A stretch of DNA of 46,376 nucleotides from Natrialba asiatica DSM 12278 (lineage in GTDB: Archaea > Halobacteriota > Halobacteria > Halobacteriales > Natrialbaceae): positions 9,554-55,929 of the forward strand of contig NZ_AOIO01000009.1 in the NCBI RefSeq assembly GCF_000337555.1, written 5' to 3'. The notes beneath the pieces were generated by a model. The model searched no databases, was not told the origin of the DNA, and saw only the letters and a program-made list of their open reading frames with translations. The position numbers and the translations under genes are program-made. Shown here one piece after another: positions 17,401 to 24,924 of this stretch (position 1 is its first letter; every line of letters begins with the position of its first letter).

Positions 17401-18369
17401 ATGAACGCAACAATCATCGATGCGATCAACGACGCACTGCACGCGGAGATGCGAAACGACGATCGGACGTTGGTCTTCGGGCAGGACGTTGCCGAGTCCG
17501 GCGGCGTCTTTCGGGCGACGGACGGGCTCTTGGCGGAGTTCGGGTCGGACCGGGTCCTCGATACGCCGCTCTCGGAGATTGCGATCGTCGGTAGCGCGGT
17601 CGGCCTGGCGACCCACGGGTTCCGTCCGATCGCGGAGATTCAGTTCTCCGGCTTTCTGCCGCCGGCGTTCGACCAGTTGGTCACGAACGCCAGCCGGATT
17701 CGCTGGCGAACGCGCGGCGAACTCACCGCGCCGATGGTCGTTCGAACGCCCTACGGGGCCGGCGTCAGGGCGCTCGAACACCACTCCGAAAGTCTGGAGG
17801 GAGCGTACGGCCACGTTCCGGGGCTTACGGTCGCGATCCCGTCGACGCCGCACGACGCCAAGGGGATGCTCATCAGCGCCATTCGCGATCCCGATCCGGT
17901 CCTGTTCATGGAGCCGAAACACGTCTACCGGTCGCTGCGCGAGGACATCCCCGAGGGAGACTACACCGAACCGCTCGGCGAGGCGGCGGTCCGGCAGGAA
18001 GGGGACGACGTGACCGTCGTCTCGTGGGGTGCGATGATGCACAAGACGCTCGAGGCCGTCGACAACCTCGACGGCGTCGACGCCGAGGTGATCGACCTGC
18101 GGACGATCTCCCCGCTCGACCGGGAGACGATCACCGAGTCGGTTCGAAAGACCGGCCGCTGCGTCGTGGTCCACGAGGCGGCCAAGACGGGCGGGTTCGC
18201 CGGCGAGCTTATCGCGACGATCAACGACGAGGTGCTGCTGTATCTGGAAGCGCCGATCGAGCGCGTGACCGGCTTCGACATCCCCGTTCCGCTGCTCTCG
18301 ATGGAGGACTATTACGTTCCGCACCCGCCGCGGATCGAGGAAGCGATCACGAAAACCGTTTCCTACTGA
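17401..18369 (+). CDS. 2-oxoacid dehydrogenase E1 component, beta subunit
   Basis: 322 residues from the ATG at 17401, just after the alpha stop. It has the beta-subunit pattern: LVFGQDVAESGGVFRATDGL, TPLSEIAIVGSAVGLATHGF, a Glu-bearing AEIQFSGF segment, APMVVRTPYGAGVRALEHHS with ES, and a transketolase C-terminal domain with DLRTISPLDRETI and VVVHEAAKTGG. It forms the alpha2beta2 E1 with the preceding gene and supplies part of the ThDP site. Its 3' end overlaps by a few bases the end of a convergent lipoyl-domain remnant. Confidence 0.92.
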   Translation: MNATIIDAINDALHAEMRNDDRTLVFGQDVAESGGVFRATDGLLAEFGSDRVLDTPLSEIAIVGSAVGLATHGFRPIAEIQFSGFLPPAFDQLVTNASRIRWRTRGELTAPMVVRTPYGAGVRALEHHSESLEGAYGHVPGLTVAIPSTPHDAKGMLISAIRDPDPVLFMEPKHVYRSLREDIPEGDYTEPLGEAAVRQEGDDVTVVSWGAMMHKTLEAVDNLDGVDAEVIDLRTISPLDRETITESVRKTGRCVVVHEAAKTGGFAGELIATINDEVLLYLEAPIERVTGFDIPVPLLSMEDYYVPHPPRIEEAITKTVSY

Positions 18370-18607
18370 CCCGCCTCGAGCAGGAGCAATGCCGCGACAA
18401 CGCCGTCGTACGCCGACGGAATCTCGACGAGCGTTTGACGGTCTCGACGACATTCGAGCAGTTGCCCTTTCTCGACGAAATCGCCCGGCTCGACGAGCCA
18501 GGTGACGAGTTCATCCGCCGCGATCCCCTGCTGTGTCGATGGGTGAGAGGATCGCTGGCAGTCAGTTCCGGCGCAGCCGCGGGTCGGTTTGCGACTTCGT
18601 CGGTCAA
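18363..18607 (-). pseudogene. Decayed E2 lipoyl-domain fragment
   Basis: Translating the minus strand from about 18524 down to the TAG at 18363-18365 gives a near-complete lipoyl domain: GIAADELVTWLVEPGDFVEK, then GQLLEC, then LVEIPSAYDGVVAALLL. This fits the hairpin fold of E2 lipoyl domains (typical form ...WLVEPGD.V..GQ.L.E.ETDK...EIPSPY.G). The lipoyl-lysine turn, usually ETDKA, reads RRDRQ with one extra residue, so no lysine is available. Upstream, the plausible N-terminus (TDEVANRPAAAPELTASD, from a TTG at 18607) is in another frame. I read this as a frameshifted, non-functional remnant of an E2 or stand-alone lipoyl protein for the adjacent E1. Confidence 0.6.
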
Positions 18608-18684
18608 TCGTTACAGCAGGCCGTATGAAACAGTTGCCACGGACGAACAGCTATTAGTACATTGCGAACAGTCTATCGTGTACA

Positions 18685-19455
18685 ATGACAACGAGAGACA
18701 CGAAACCGGAAACGCCCGTGAAAACGGCACAGACGACGTTTCGAATCGTCGAAGCGCTCAAAGAACTCGACGGGGCGACCGTAACGGCGATCGCCGACCG
18801 GCTCGAGTTGCCAAAGAGCAGCGCCTACAACTATCTCAAAACGCTGGAACACGAGGGCTACGTCGTCAGTGACGGCCGGACGTACGAACTCGGCCTTCGA
18901 TTCCTCGATCTCGGTGCGTACGCCCGAACGCAAAAGAAGCTGTACGACGTCGGAAAACCCGAACTCAGAACCGTCGCCGACGAGACCGGTGAACTGGCCA
19001 ATCTCCTCGTCGAAGAGAACGGGTACGGTGTGTTCATCGTCCGAGAGCGAGGCTCGGATGCCGTCAGTATCGATTCCTACACCGGCCAATGCGTGCACTT
19101 GCATACGACGGCGCTCGGCAAGACCATCCTCGCCTATCTCCCGCCGGAGCGACGAGAACAGATCATCGACAGCCACGGTCTCCCGGCGAAAACGGACCGG
19201 ACGATCACCGACCGGGAGTCGCTGCTCGATGAACTCGAAACGATCAGACAACGGGAGGTCGCGTACGACCGGGAAGAGCGTATCAACGGGTTACACTGCG
19301 TCGCAGTGCCCGTCTTTAGAGACGACCGGATCTCCGGTGCGATCAGCGTTTCCGGCCCGAGCAGCCGACTGGACGAGGACCGAATCCAGGAATCGATCCT
19401 GCCGAAACTCCGCCATGCGGCGACGATTATCGAACTCAACCAGACGTACTCGTAA
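18685..19455 (+). CDS. IclR-family transcriptional regulator
   Basis: 256 residues: N-terminal wHTH (TFRIVEALKELDGATVTAIA, LELPKSSAYNYLKTLEHEGY) and IclR effector domain (TTALGKTILAYLPPERREQI, VAYDREERINGLHCVAVPVF). A TATA-like CTATTAGTA (about 18651-18659) precedes the ATG by about 28 bases. It follows the E1 alpha/beta genes in the same direction but after a gap and its own promoter. It is a likely local regulator of the E1 genes, the divergent importer, or the downstream transducer. It is clearly paralogous to the other IclR genes of the window. Confidence 0.92.
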   Translation: MTTRDTKPETPVKTAQTTFRIVEALKELDGATVTAIADRLELPKSSAYNYLKTLEHEGYVVSDGRTYELGLRFLDLGAYARTQKKLYDVGKPELRTVADETGELANLLVEENGYGVFIVRERGSDAVSIDSYTGQCVHLHTTALGKTILAYLPPERREQIIDSHGLPAKTDRTITDRESLLDELETIRQREVAYDREERINGLHCVAVPVFRDDRISGAISVSGPSSRLDEDRIQESILPKLRHAATIIELNQTYS

Positions 19456-19831
19456 CCGATACGGCGATTCGCCGCTGGAACGGTCACGTCCGCTTGTCCC
19501 CCCGTCGCGGGCCGCTGAACCGGCTGCTGTTCGATTCGGAACTCGCTGGGTCTCGTTCGTGAAATCCGAATCTCCGTTCGGCTACGAGATCACGATCGTC
19601 GCTCGAGTTCAACCCGCGGAAACGCGCTCACTTGCTGTATTTCGTCCCTCACAGCCGATACGATGCTGATTCGGGGGTATTACAACCATACATCTGTAAA
19701 ACCATCCGTACCGAGACCGGAATCGTTTCCGAGGATGCTTCGGCGGTCCAGAACGAGTATTCGCTTCTGACGAATGCGTCGCTATCGCGATAGCTGTGGC
19801 GTCCAGTCCGCCTCCGGCCGCAACTGCCAAT
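19456..19831. other. Intergenic region upstream of the transducer gene
   Basis: About 375 bases without a convincing gene on either strand. The open frames crossing it are arginine-rich and lack domain patterns. GC content falls toward the right end, where a promoter for the transducer is found. Confidence 0.5.
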
Positions 19832-19841
19832 AGATATTTAG
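19832..19841 (+). promoter_or_regulatory. TATA-like box for the transducer gene
   Basis: AGATATTTAG, about 28-30 bases before the ATG at 19867, the spacing expected for a leaderless archaeal mRNA. Confidence 0.5.
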
Positions 19842-19866
19842 TACTTGTCCAGCAAACGGACAGTAG

Positions 19867-21201
19867 ATGGCTAGTACACGTCTTCGTCCGCAATCGGAGG
19901 TTACAAACCCTGATAACGGAACTGAGGGTACTGAAGTGGATCGACTTCGAGCGGAACGTGACTTCTGGCGACACCTTTTCGACCAGTTAGTCGAAGAGTT
20001 TCCCGAACCGGTGTTGGTCGTTAACGACGACGGCGTCATCACCCACTGGAACGAGGAACACACGGCGCTCACCGGAATCGGTCACGAGGGGGCGATCGGA
20101 GAGAAGGCGATCGATGTTATCGGGACCGATGGTGTCGACGAAACGCTGGCAGAGGAAATCGCCAGAACGGGCGAATCGGTCAGGGAGGACGACGTCCGAT
20201 CCGGACGGAACGGGGGCGACGAGTGGCACATTCGCGCCGCTGGGACGCCCCTCGAAGCTCCCGACGGCGACGTCGTCGGCGCGTTCGAGTACGTGAGCAT
20301 CGTTACCGATCTGGTCGAACAGCGCGAGGACGTAAAACGGGTTCAGGAATCGATCAGCGACACCGTCAACGGCGCGGTCGAAGAGTTGCTCGCCGCGAGC
20401 GAAACCACCGCCGAGACCAACGCCGAACTCGAAGCGTTCGCCGACGACCAGGTCGAGAACCTCGAATCGGTCCGCGACGAGATGGAATCGCTCTCGGCGA
20501 CCGTCGAAGAGATCGCCGCCAGCGCCACCGAAGTCAGCGACCAGAGCGCGACCGCGGCCGAACTGGCCGATGAATCCAGAACGGCGACCACGGAAATCGT
20601 CTCCTCGATCGACGAGGTCCGCGACGCGACGACGACGCTCGCCGAGAACAGTCGGCTCCTGGAAGACCGCGTCGAAGAAATCGACACGGTTGTCGACGTC
20701 ATCGACAATATTGCGGACGAAACCAACCTGCTGGCGCTGAACGCCAACATTCAGGCGGCACAGGCCGACACCAACGTCGCGGGCTTTCGCGTCGTCGCAA
20801 GCGAAGTCAAAGAACTCGCCGATCAATCGAAAGCGGAAGTCGACACCATCGAAGACATCGTCGGAGAGATCCGAACCAATACCGCTGAAACCATCGAGAG
20901 CGTCGAAACGACGCTCGACCGCGTCGACGACGCCATCGAACACGCACGGGTCGTCGACGACAAACAGTCCGAAATCGAGACCGCAGCTACCGAGGCGGCC
21001 ACCGGCGTCGATCAAATTGCCGACGCAACCGACGACCAAGCCGCAAGCGCCGAAGAGATCGCGAGCATGCTCGACTCGGCCGTCGACCAGATCCGGGACA
21101 TCGCGACCGAGATCGAAACGCTCTCCGAAACCAACGACAGCCAGGCCGAAAGCGTTCGCAACGTCCGCGATACCGTTCGTGAACTCGAAGCGGAACTGTA
21201 G
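19867..21201 (+). CDS. Cytoplasmic PAS-domain MCP-type signal transducer
   Basis: 444 residues, no membrane helix, very acidic. Residues about 38-150 form a PAS domain (EFPEPVLVVNDDGVITHWNE, ALTGIGHEGAIGEKAIDVIG, then a C-terminal FEYVSIVTDLVEQRED). Residues about 160-444 are the long antiparallel coiled coil of a methyl-accepting transducer. The hairpin tip (281-320) reads NIADETNLLALNANIQAAQA and then DTNVAGFRVVASEVKELA. The usual EAARAGExGRGFAVVA stretch is altered: Glu and Arg become Gln, and GExGRG becomes DTNVAG. Methylation-type Glu/Gln pairs flank it. It would sense a cytoplasmic cue (ligand, redox or light-related) through PAS. Whether it couples to CheA/CheW with this tip is uncertain. 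Its place among catabolic genes suggests metabolite sensing. Confidence 0.88.
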   Translation: MASTRLRPQSEVTNPDNGTEGTEVDRLRAERDFWRHLFDQLVEEFPEPVLVVNDDGVITHWNEEHTALTGIGHEGAIGEKAIDVIGTDGVDETLAEEIARTGESVREDDVRSGRNGGDEWHIRAAGTPLEAPDGDVVGAFEYVSIVTDLVEQREDVKRVQESISDTVNGAVEELLAASETTAETNAELEAFADDQVENLESVRDEMESLSATVEEIAASATEVSDQSATAAELADESRTATTEIVSSIDEVRDATTTLAENSRLLEDRVEEIDTVVDVIDNIADETNLLALNANIQAAQADTNVAGFRVVASEVKELADQSKAEVDTIEDIVGEIRTNTAETIESVETTLDRVDDAIEHARVVDDKQSEIETAATEAATGVDQIADATDDQAASAEEIASMLDSAVDQIRDIATEIETLSETNDSQAESVRNVRDTVRELEAEL

Positions 21202-21237
21202 TCACCGATCGCACCGCCGGGGACCCGTTCCACAAAA

Positions 21238-21248
21238 GGTATATATGC
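21238..21248 (+). promoter_or_regulatory. TATA-like box before the 79-codon ORF/acyl-CoA synthetase unit
   Basis: GGTATATATGC, centred about 28 bases upstream of the ATG at 21271 and about 265 bases upstream of the synthetase ATG at 21507. A transcript from here would start at or near the small ORF's ATG. Confidence 0.5.
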
Positions 21249-21270
21249 TATCCCATCACATGATCTCGTA

Positions 21271-21510
21271 ATGATACACGTGGGTAGACGACACGCCACC
21301 GTCCGCGCTACTACCAACACGAGTCAACAACGCACCGCAATCGCCTCGCTCAACGGCGACACCGCGGTGAGACCGATCCTCGCGAACATCGTCCCAGACC
21401 GAAGGAACGGCGTTTCCGGTAGTACCCGCCACCCGATCACGGCGATCGCACGAAATCGGATTGCCCGCGTCAGCTTCGATCCGATCCACCCACGCGGTGA
21501 CCCCCGATGA
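21271..21510 (+). CDS. Candidate 79-residue leader ORF coupled to acyl-CoA synthetase
   Basis: The ATG lies about 28 bases downstream of a strong TATA-like box, as in leaderless genes, and the stop overlaps the next gene's start in an ATGA (21507-21510). Both facts argue for translation. Against it, the product (MIHVGRRHATVRATTNTSQQ...) is basic and arginine-rich, unlike the acidic neighbours, and I recognise no domain. It may be a leader peptide giving coupled translation of the synthetase, a small nucleic-acid-binding protein, or a chance frame in a 5' leader. Confidence 0.35.
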   Translation: MIHVGRRHATVRATTNTSQQRTAIASLNGDTAVRPILANIVPDRRNGVSGSTRHPITAIARNRIARVSFDPIHPRGDPR

Positions 21511-23147
21511 ACGATTACGAACTCACGCTACAGGTCATGCTCGAACGGGCCACTGACCTCTTTTCCCACAAAGAAATCGTCTCCGAAGAACTCGACGGAC
21601 GGACCCACCGCTACACGTACGCCGACGCGTCCGACCGAATGGGACAACTCGCACACGCACTCGACGAACTCGGCGTCTCCCCCGAGACGCGACTGTCGGT
21701 GATGGCGCTCAACCACCACCGCCACTACGAACTCTACTTCGCGCTCCCCTGCAGCGGCCGGAGTATCCACATGACGAACCACATGCTGCCGGACGAGCAC
21801 ATCGTCGAGATCATCACCGAAGCCGAAGACGAAGTCGTCTTCGTCGACCCCCATCTCGTCGATACCGTCGAGGCCGTCGCCGACCAGCTCGAGACGGTCG
21901 AGCAGTACGTCGTCCTCGCCGACGAAGTCCCTGAGACCAGTCTCGAGCCGATCCACGCCTACGAGGACCTCCTCGACGGGCGAGACGCCGACTACGACTG
22001 GCCCGCCATCGACGAGAATCAGGAGGCGGGAATCTGCTACACCTCCGGAACGACCGGGCTTCCGAAGGGCGCAGCCTACTCCCACCGCGACCTGTACCTC
22101 CACGCGGTGACCCACAGCCACGTCGACGTCTTCGCCATTAGCGAGCGCGATGTCGTGATGCCGGTCGTGCCGATGTACCACGTCAACGGCTGGGGGCTCC
22201 CCTACACGGCGACGATGTGCGGTTCGAAGCTCGTGCTCCCCGGTTCGAAGACCGGGACCGAACAGATTGCCGACCTCATCGACCGCGAGAACGTGACCGT
22301 CACCGCGGCGGTCACGACGGTGTGGCTGGAGATGGCAGACTACTACGACACGGACGGCGAACGCGACGAGTTCAGCCTCGAGAGTCTCGATCGCGTGCTC
22401 ATCGGTGGCACGTCTCCTCCCGAGTGGCTCATGGAGACGTTCGATAAAGAGTTCGATGCGCCGATCAAGCAGGGGTACGGGATGACCGAAGCCGCACCCC
22501 ATCTCGTCAATACTATGACGACGACCGAAGTGCAGGAACTCTCCGAACGCGAGCAGTACCAACAGCAACTGAAACCCGGGCTTCCCGCCCCCGGCTGTCG
22601 TATCCGACTCCGCGATCTAAACGGCGACCCGGTTCCTCACGACGGCGAGTCGACGGGCGAGATCCAGGCCCGTGCGCCGTGGCTCATCGACGAGTACTAC
22701 AATCGCCCAGACGAAACCGACGAATCGTTTACCGGCGACGGTTGGTTCAAGACCGGGGATGTCGGCGTCATCGACGAGTTCGGCTATCTCGAGGTCGTCG
22801 ACCGTCTCGACGACGTCATCAAGAGCGGCGGCGAGTGGATCTCCTCGATCGAACTCGAAAACGAACTGACGGCCCACGATGGCGTCGACGAGGCGACGGT
22901 GCTCGGCGTCGAACACGAAACGTGGGACGAACGCCCCATTGCGCACGTCGTACCGGGTGCCTCTCTCAGTGAAGAGACACTCCGGGAGCACCTCCGCGAT
23001 CGATTTCCGAAGTGGTGGCTGCCGGACGAGTTCTTCGTCGTCGAATCGCTCCCGAAGACCTCGACCGGCAAACTCGATAAGAAGGTGCTTCGCGAGGAGT
23101 TCGTCGCGGAATACGGATCGCTACCGATCGACGGAGAGCGCAGCTAA
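21507..23147 (+). CDS. AMP-forming acyl-CoA synthetase (fatty-acid/medium-chain type)
   Basis: 546 residues of the ANL superfamily with all core motifs: A3 YTSGTTGLPKGAAYSH (about 178-193), PMYHVNGWGLPY, A5 GYGMTEAAP, A7 WFKTGDVGVIDEFGYLEVVD, A8 DRLDDVIKSGGEWISS, and A10 LPKTSTGKLDKKVLREEF with the adenylation lysine present. The SGGEWISSIELEN form and the HVNGWG segment are typical of medium/long-chain fatty-acyl-CoA synthetases. It activates a carboxylic acid with ATP and CoA in the cytoplasm. It is coupled to a small ORF upstream and followed by an IclR gene. Unlike the synthetase at 2103-3656, this copy looks fully active. Confidence 0.93.
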   Translation: MNDYELTLQVMLERATDLFSHKEIVSEELDGRTHRYTYADASDRMGQLAHALDELGVSPETRLSVMALNHHRHYELYFALPCSGRSIHMTNHMLPDEHIVEIITEAEDEVVFVDPHLVDTVEAVADQLETVEQYVVLADEVPETSLEPIHAYEDLLDGRDADYDWPAIDENQEAGICYTSGTTGLPKGAAYSHRDLYLHAVTHSHVDVFAISERDVVMPVVPMYHVNGWGLPYTATMCGSKLVLPGSKTGTEQIADLIDRENVTVTAAVTTVWLEMADYYDTDGERDEFSLESLDRVLIGGTSPPEWLMETFDKEFDAPIKQGYGMTEAAPHLVNTMTTTEVQELSEREQYQQQLKPGLPAPGCRIRLRDLNGDPVPHDGESTGEIQARAPWLIDEYYNRPDETDESFTGDGWFKTGDVGVIDEFGYLEVVDRLDDVIKSGGEWISSIELENELTAHDGVDEATVLGVEHETWDERPIAHVVPGASLSEETLREHLRDRFPKWWLPDEFFVVESLPKTSTGKLDKKVLREEFVAEYGSLPIDGERS

Positions 23148-23364
23148 TTGCGGCCGGACTTCGTCCAGTATTGATAGACGGACTGGGCTTTGCGTATCGG
23201 CAGTCGGCAACTCGAACATCTCCGTTCCGCGTCTCGCGAACTGCCCGCTGACCCGGTACAGCTGTCGGGTCGGCGGTTATTCGAGGCGTTCGTTTCGGCG
23301 GTGGATGGTCTCGCCGTCCACTATAATCGAACGACTTAACTCGCCGTTCGTGTTCGGTGGTACC

Positions 23365-24129
23365 ATGACAACAGGCGGAACACCGACGATGACATCGGTG
23401 CTTCGGGCGTTCGATATCATCGCCGTTCTCTGGGAGGTAAAGCGCGCAGGGCCGTCTGAAATCGCAACCCGAATGTCGATTCCGAAGAGCACCGCCCACG
23501 CCTATCTGCGCACCCTAGCGGAAACCGACTACGTCGTGAACGACGGCGGCGAATACTCCCTGAGCTATCGCTTCCTGATGACCGGATCGCGGATTAAACA
23601 CCGAAACAGTCTCTTTCGCGTCTCCGAGCAACTGCTCGCTGAACTCGCCGTGGAAACCGACGAACTGGTGACGCTCGTCGTCGAACAGCACGACGAGACG
23701 GTGATACTCCACACGGAGCGCGGCGATCGGTCGCTCGAATTAGGACTGTATTCGGGGATGACGACCCCGCTTCATACGAACGCGACGGGGAAAGCGATCC
23801 TCGCACAGCTTCCGGATGAGCGGGTCGGCGAGATCATCGAAACGCAGGGACTGGAGCCGGTGACGGAGCAGACGATCACGGACGAGCGCGTTCTTCGGTC
23901 GGAGCTGGCGGACATTCGCGATGCCGGGCACGCCGTCGATTGGAATCAGCAGGTCGTCGGGATGGGACTCGTCGGAATCCCGATCAACATCGACGAGCAG
24001 GTCGCGGGTGCCGTCGGAATCGTGACGCCGACGGAGCGGATCAAAAACGAGGAGTACCGTCGAACGCTCCTCCAGAAGCTCCAGGAGACAGTCGATTCGA
24101 TCACGATCAAGTATCGGTACGGCCACTGA
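23365..24129 (+). CDS. IclR-family transcriptional regulator
   Basis: 254 residues from ATG 23365. The wHTH is MTSVLRAFDIIAVLWEVKRA with IATRMSIPKSTAHAYLRTL, and the effector domain carries TNATGKAILAQLPDERVGEI and VDWNQQVVGMGLVGIPINID. The open frame extends far upstream, but that part is the shadow of the synthetase gene. A TTAA-containing box about 28 bases upstream of 23365 fits a leaderless start. It lies downstream of the acyl-CoA synthetase in the same direction and is the third intact IclR in the window. Confidence 0.9.
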   Translation: MTTGGTPTMTSVLRAFDIIAVLWEVKRAGPSEIATRMSIPKSTAHAYLRTLAETDYVVNDGGEYSLSYRFLMTGSRIKHRNSLFRVSEQLLAELAVETDELVTLVVEQHDETVILHTERGDRSLELGLYSGMTTPLHTNATGKAILAQLPDERVGEIIETQGLEPVTEQTITDERVLRSELADIRDAGHAVDWNQQVVGMGLVGIPINIDEQVAGAVGIVTPTERIKNEEYRRTLLQKLQETVDSITIKYRYGH

Positions 24130-24184
24130 TCGACTCGCTGCGCCGATCGATACGATAGCGGGATCAGCAAGCGCTATCGGAGCG

Positions 24185-24382
24185 CTATCGGGCGCGACGA
24201 AGCGCGAGGACGAGAACTGCCGCAGCCACAAACAGCAGTGCGATCGCCTTGAAGGCCGCGATTTCGCCGTTGTAATCGATGATCCATCCAAGCAACACCG
24301 GCGCGAGTGCACCGCCGATCGGGAGGACAGTATAGACGAATGGGACCGTAACGTCCATACTCGACAGTGAGACTCCTGGCAC
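24185..24382 (-). pseudogene. C-terminal remnant of an MFS transporter
   Basis: The frame gives FVYTVLPIGGALAPVLLGWI, then IDYNGEIAAFKAIALLFVAA and a short basic tail (LALRRAR) before the stop at 24185. This is the last two transmembrane helices of a major facilitator superfamily protein, with the typical GxxxPxxxGxxxD loop between helices 11 and 12. Upstream on the same strand (to the right) no further MFS sequence is found in any frame, so at least 80 percent of the gene is missing. Confidence 0.7.
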
Positions 24383-24892
24383 CTACGTATGTGGGTCACC
24401 GTGACACTCCCCCGCGGCGACGGCGAGGTTGCTTTCTACCCGCCGTCCATCGCTCCCGTTCAGGATGCGTGAACGCTCGCGCGACTACCCGCGGTTCTGC
24501 ACCGCGTCGAATGCCCTCCTCAGCCACCGGCCGTATGCCACTCACCGCCGATCTGGCGATCTCACCATCTCGACTGCACTCGAGTACTCCCCTCCACAGT
24601 ACACGCTCGTCTACTATTGTCGGACGGACTCCGCCCAACTGCCGTCTCTCTCCTCGGCACTGTGTGCGACTATTTCGCCCGTGCGACTGCAAGAGATCGC
24701 GAGTTCACCAGTGGGGCCGCCGCCACGCACGGACTGAACTCGTCTCGCTATACCGCCAATAATTTACATTCGTATGTATGTAATATCAGGTGGAGTTCGA
24801 CCTCGGTTGGGCGGTGATCCACTAATGTTGGATCGCCGATTATCGAACGCGTTGCTGTTCGCTCGCACTCTTGCGGACAATATCACCGATAC
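24383..24892. other. Gene-free region between the MFS remnant and the YjiH gene
   Basis: About 500 bases with no supported gene. Open frames here are Arg/Ser-rich on both strands and show no domain pattern. It probably holds scrambled sequence left by loss of the MFS gene, plus the upstream regulatory region of the following gene. Confidence 0.45.
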
Positions 24893-24900
24893 ATTTATAC
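24893..24900 (+). promoter_or_regulatory. TATA-like box for the YjiH-type gene
   Basis: ATTTATAC about 28 bases before ATG 24925. It supports that start rather than the longer in-frame extension to 24871. Confidence 0.5.
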
Positions 24901-24924
24901 AGCATTGGTATCTCATACCACGAT

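Noticed and set aside
19987-21039. 350-codon minus-strand frame opposite the transducer
   Set aside because: It is rich in F, D and V repeats produced by reading the antisense of a coiled-coil gene. The transducer on the plus strand has recognisable PAS and MCP signatures.
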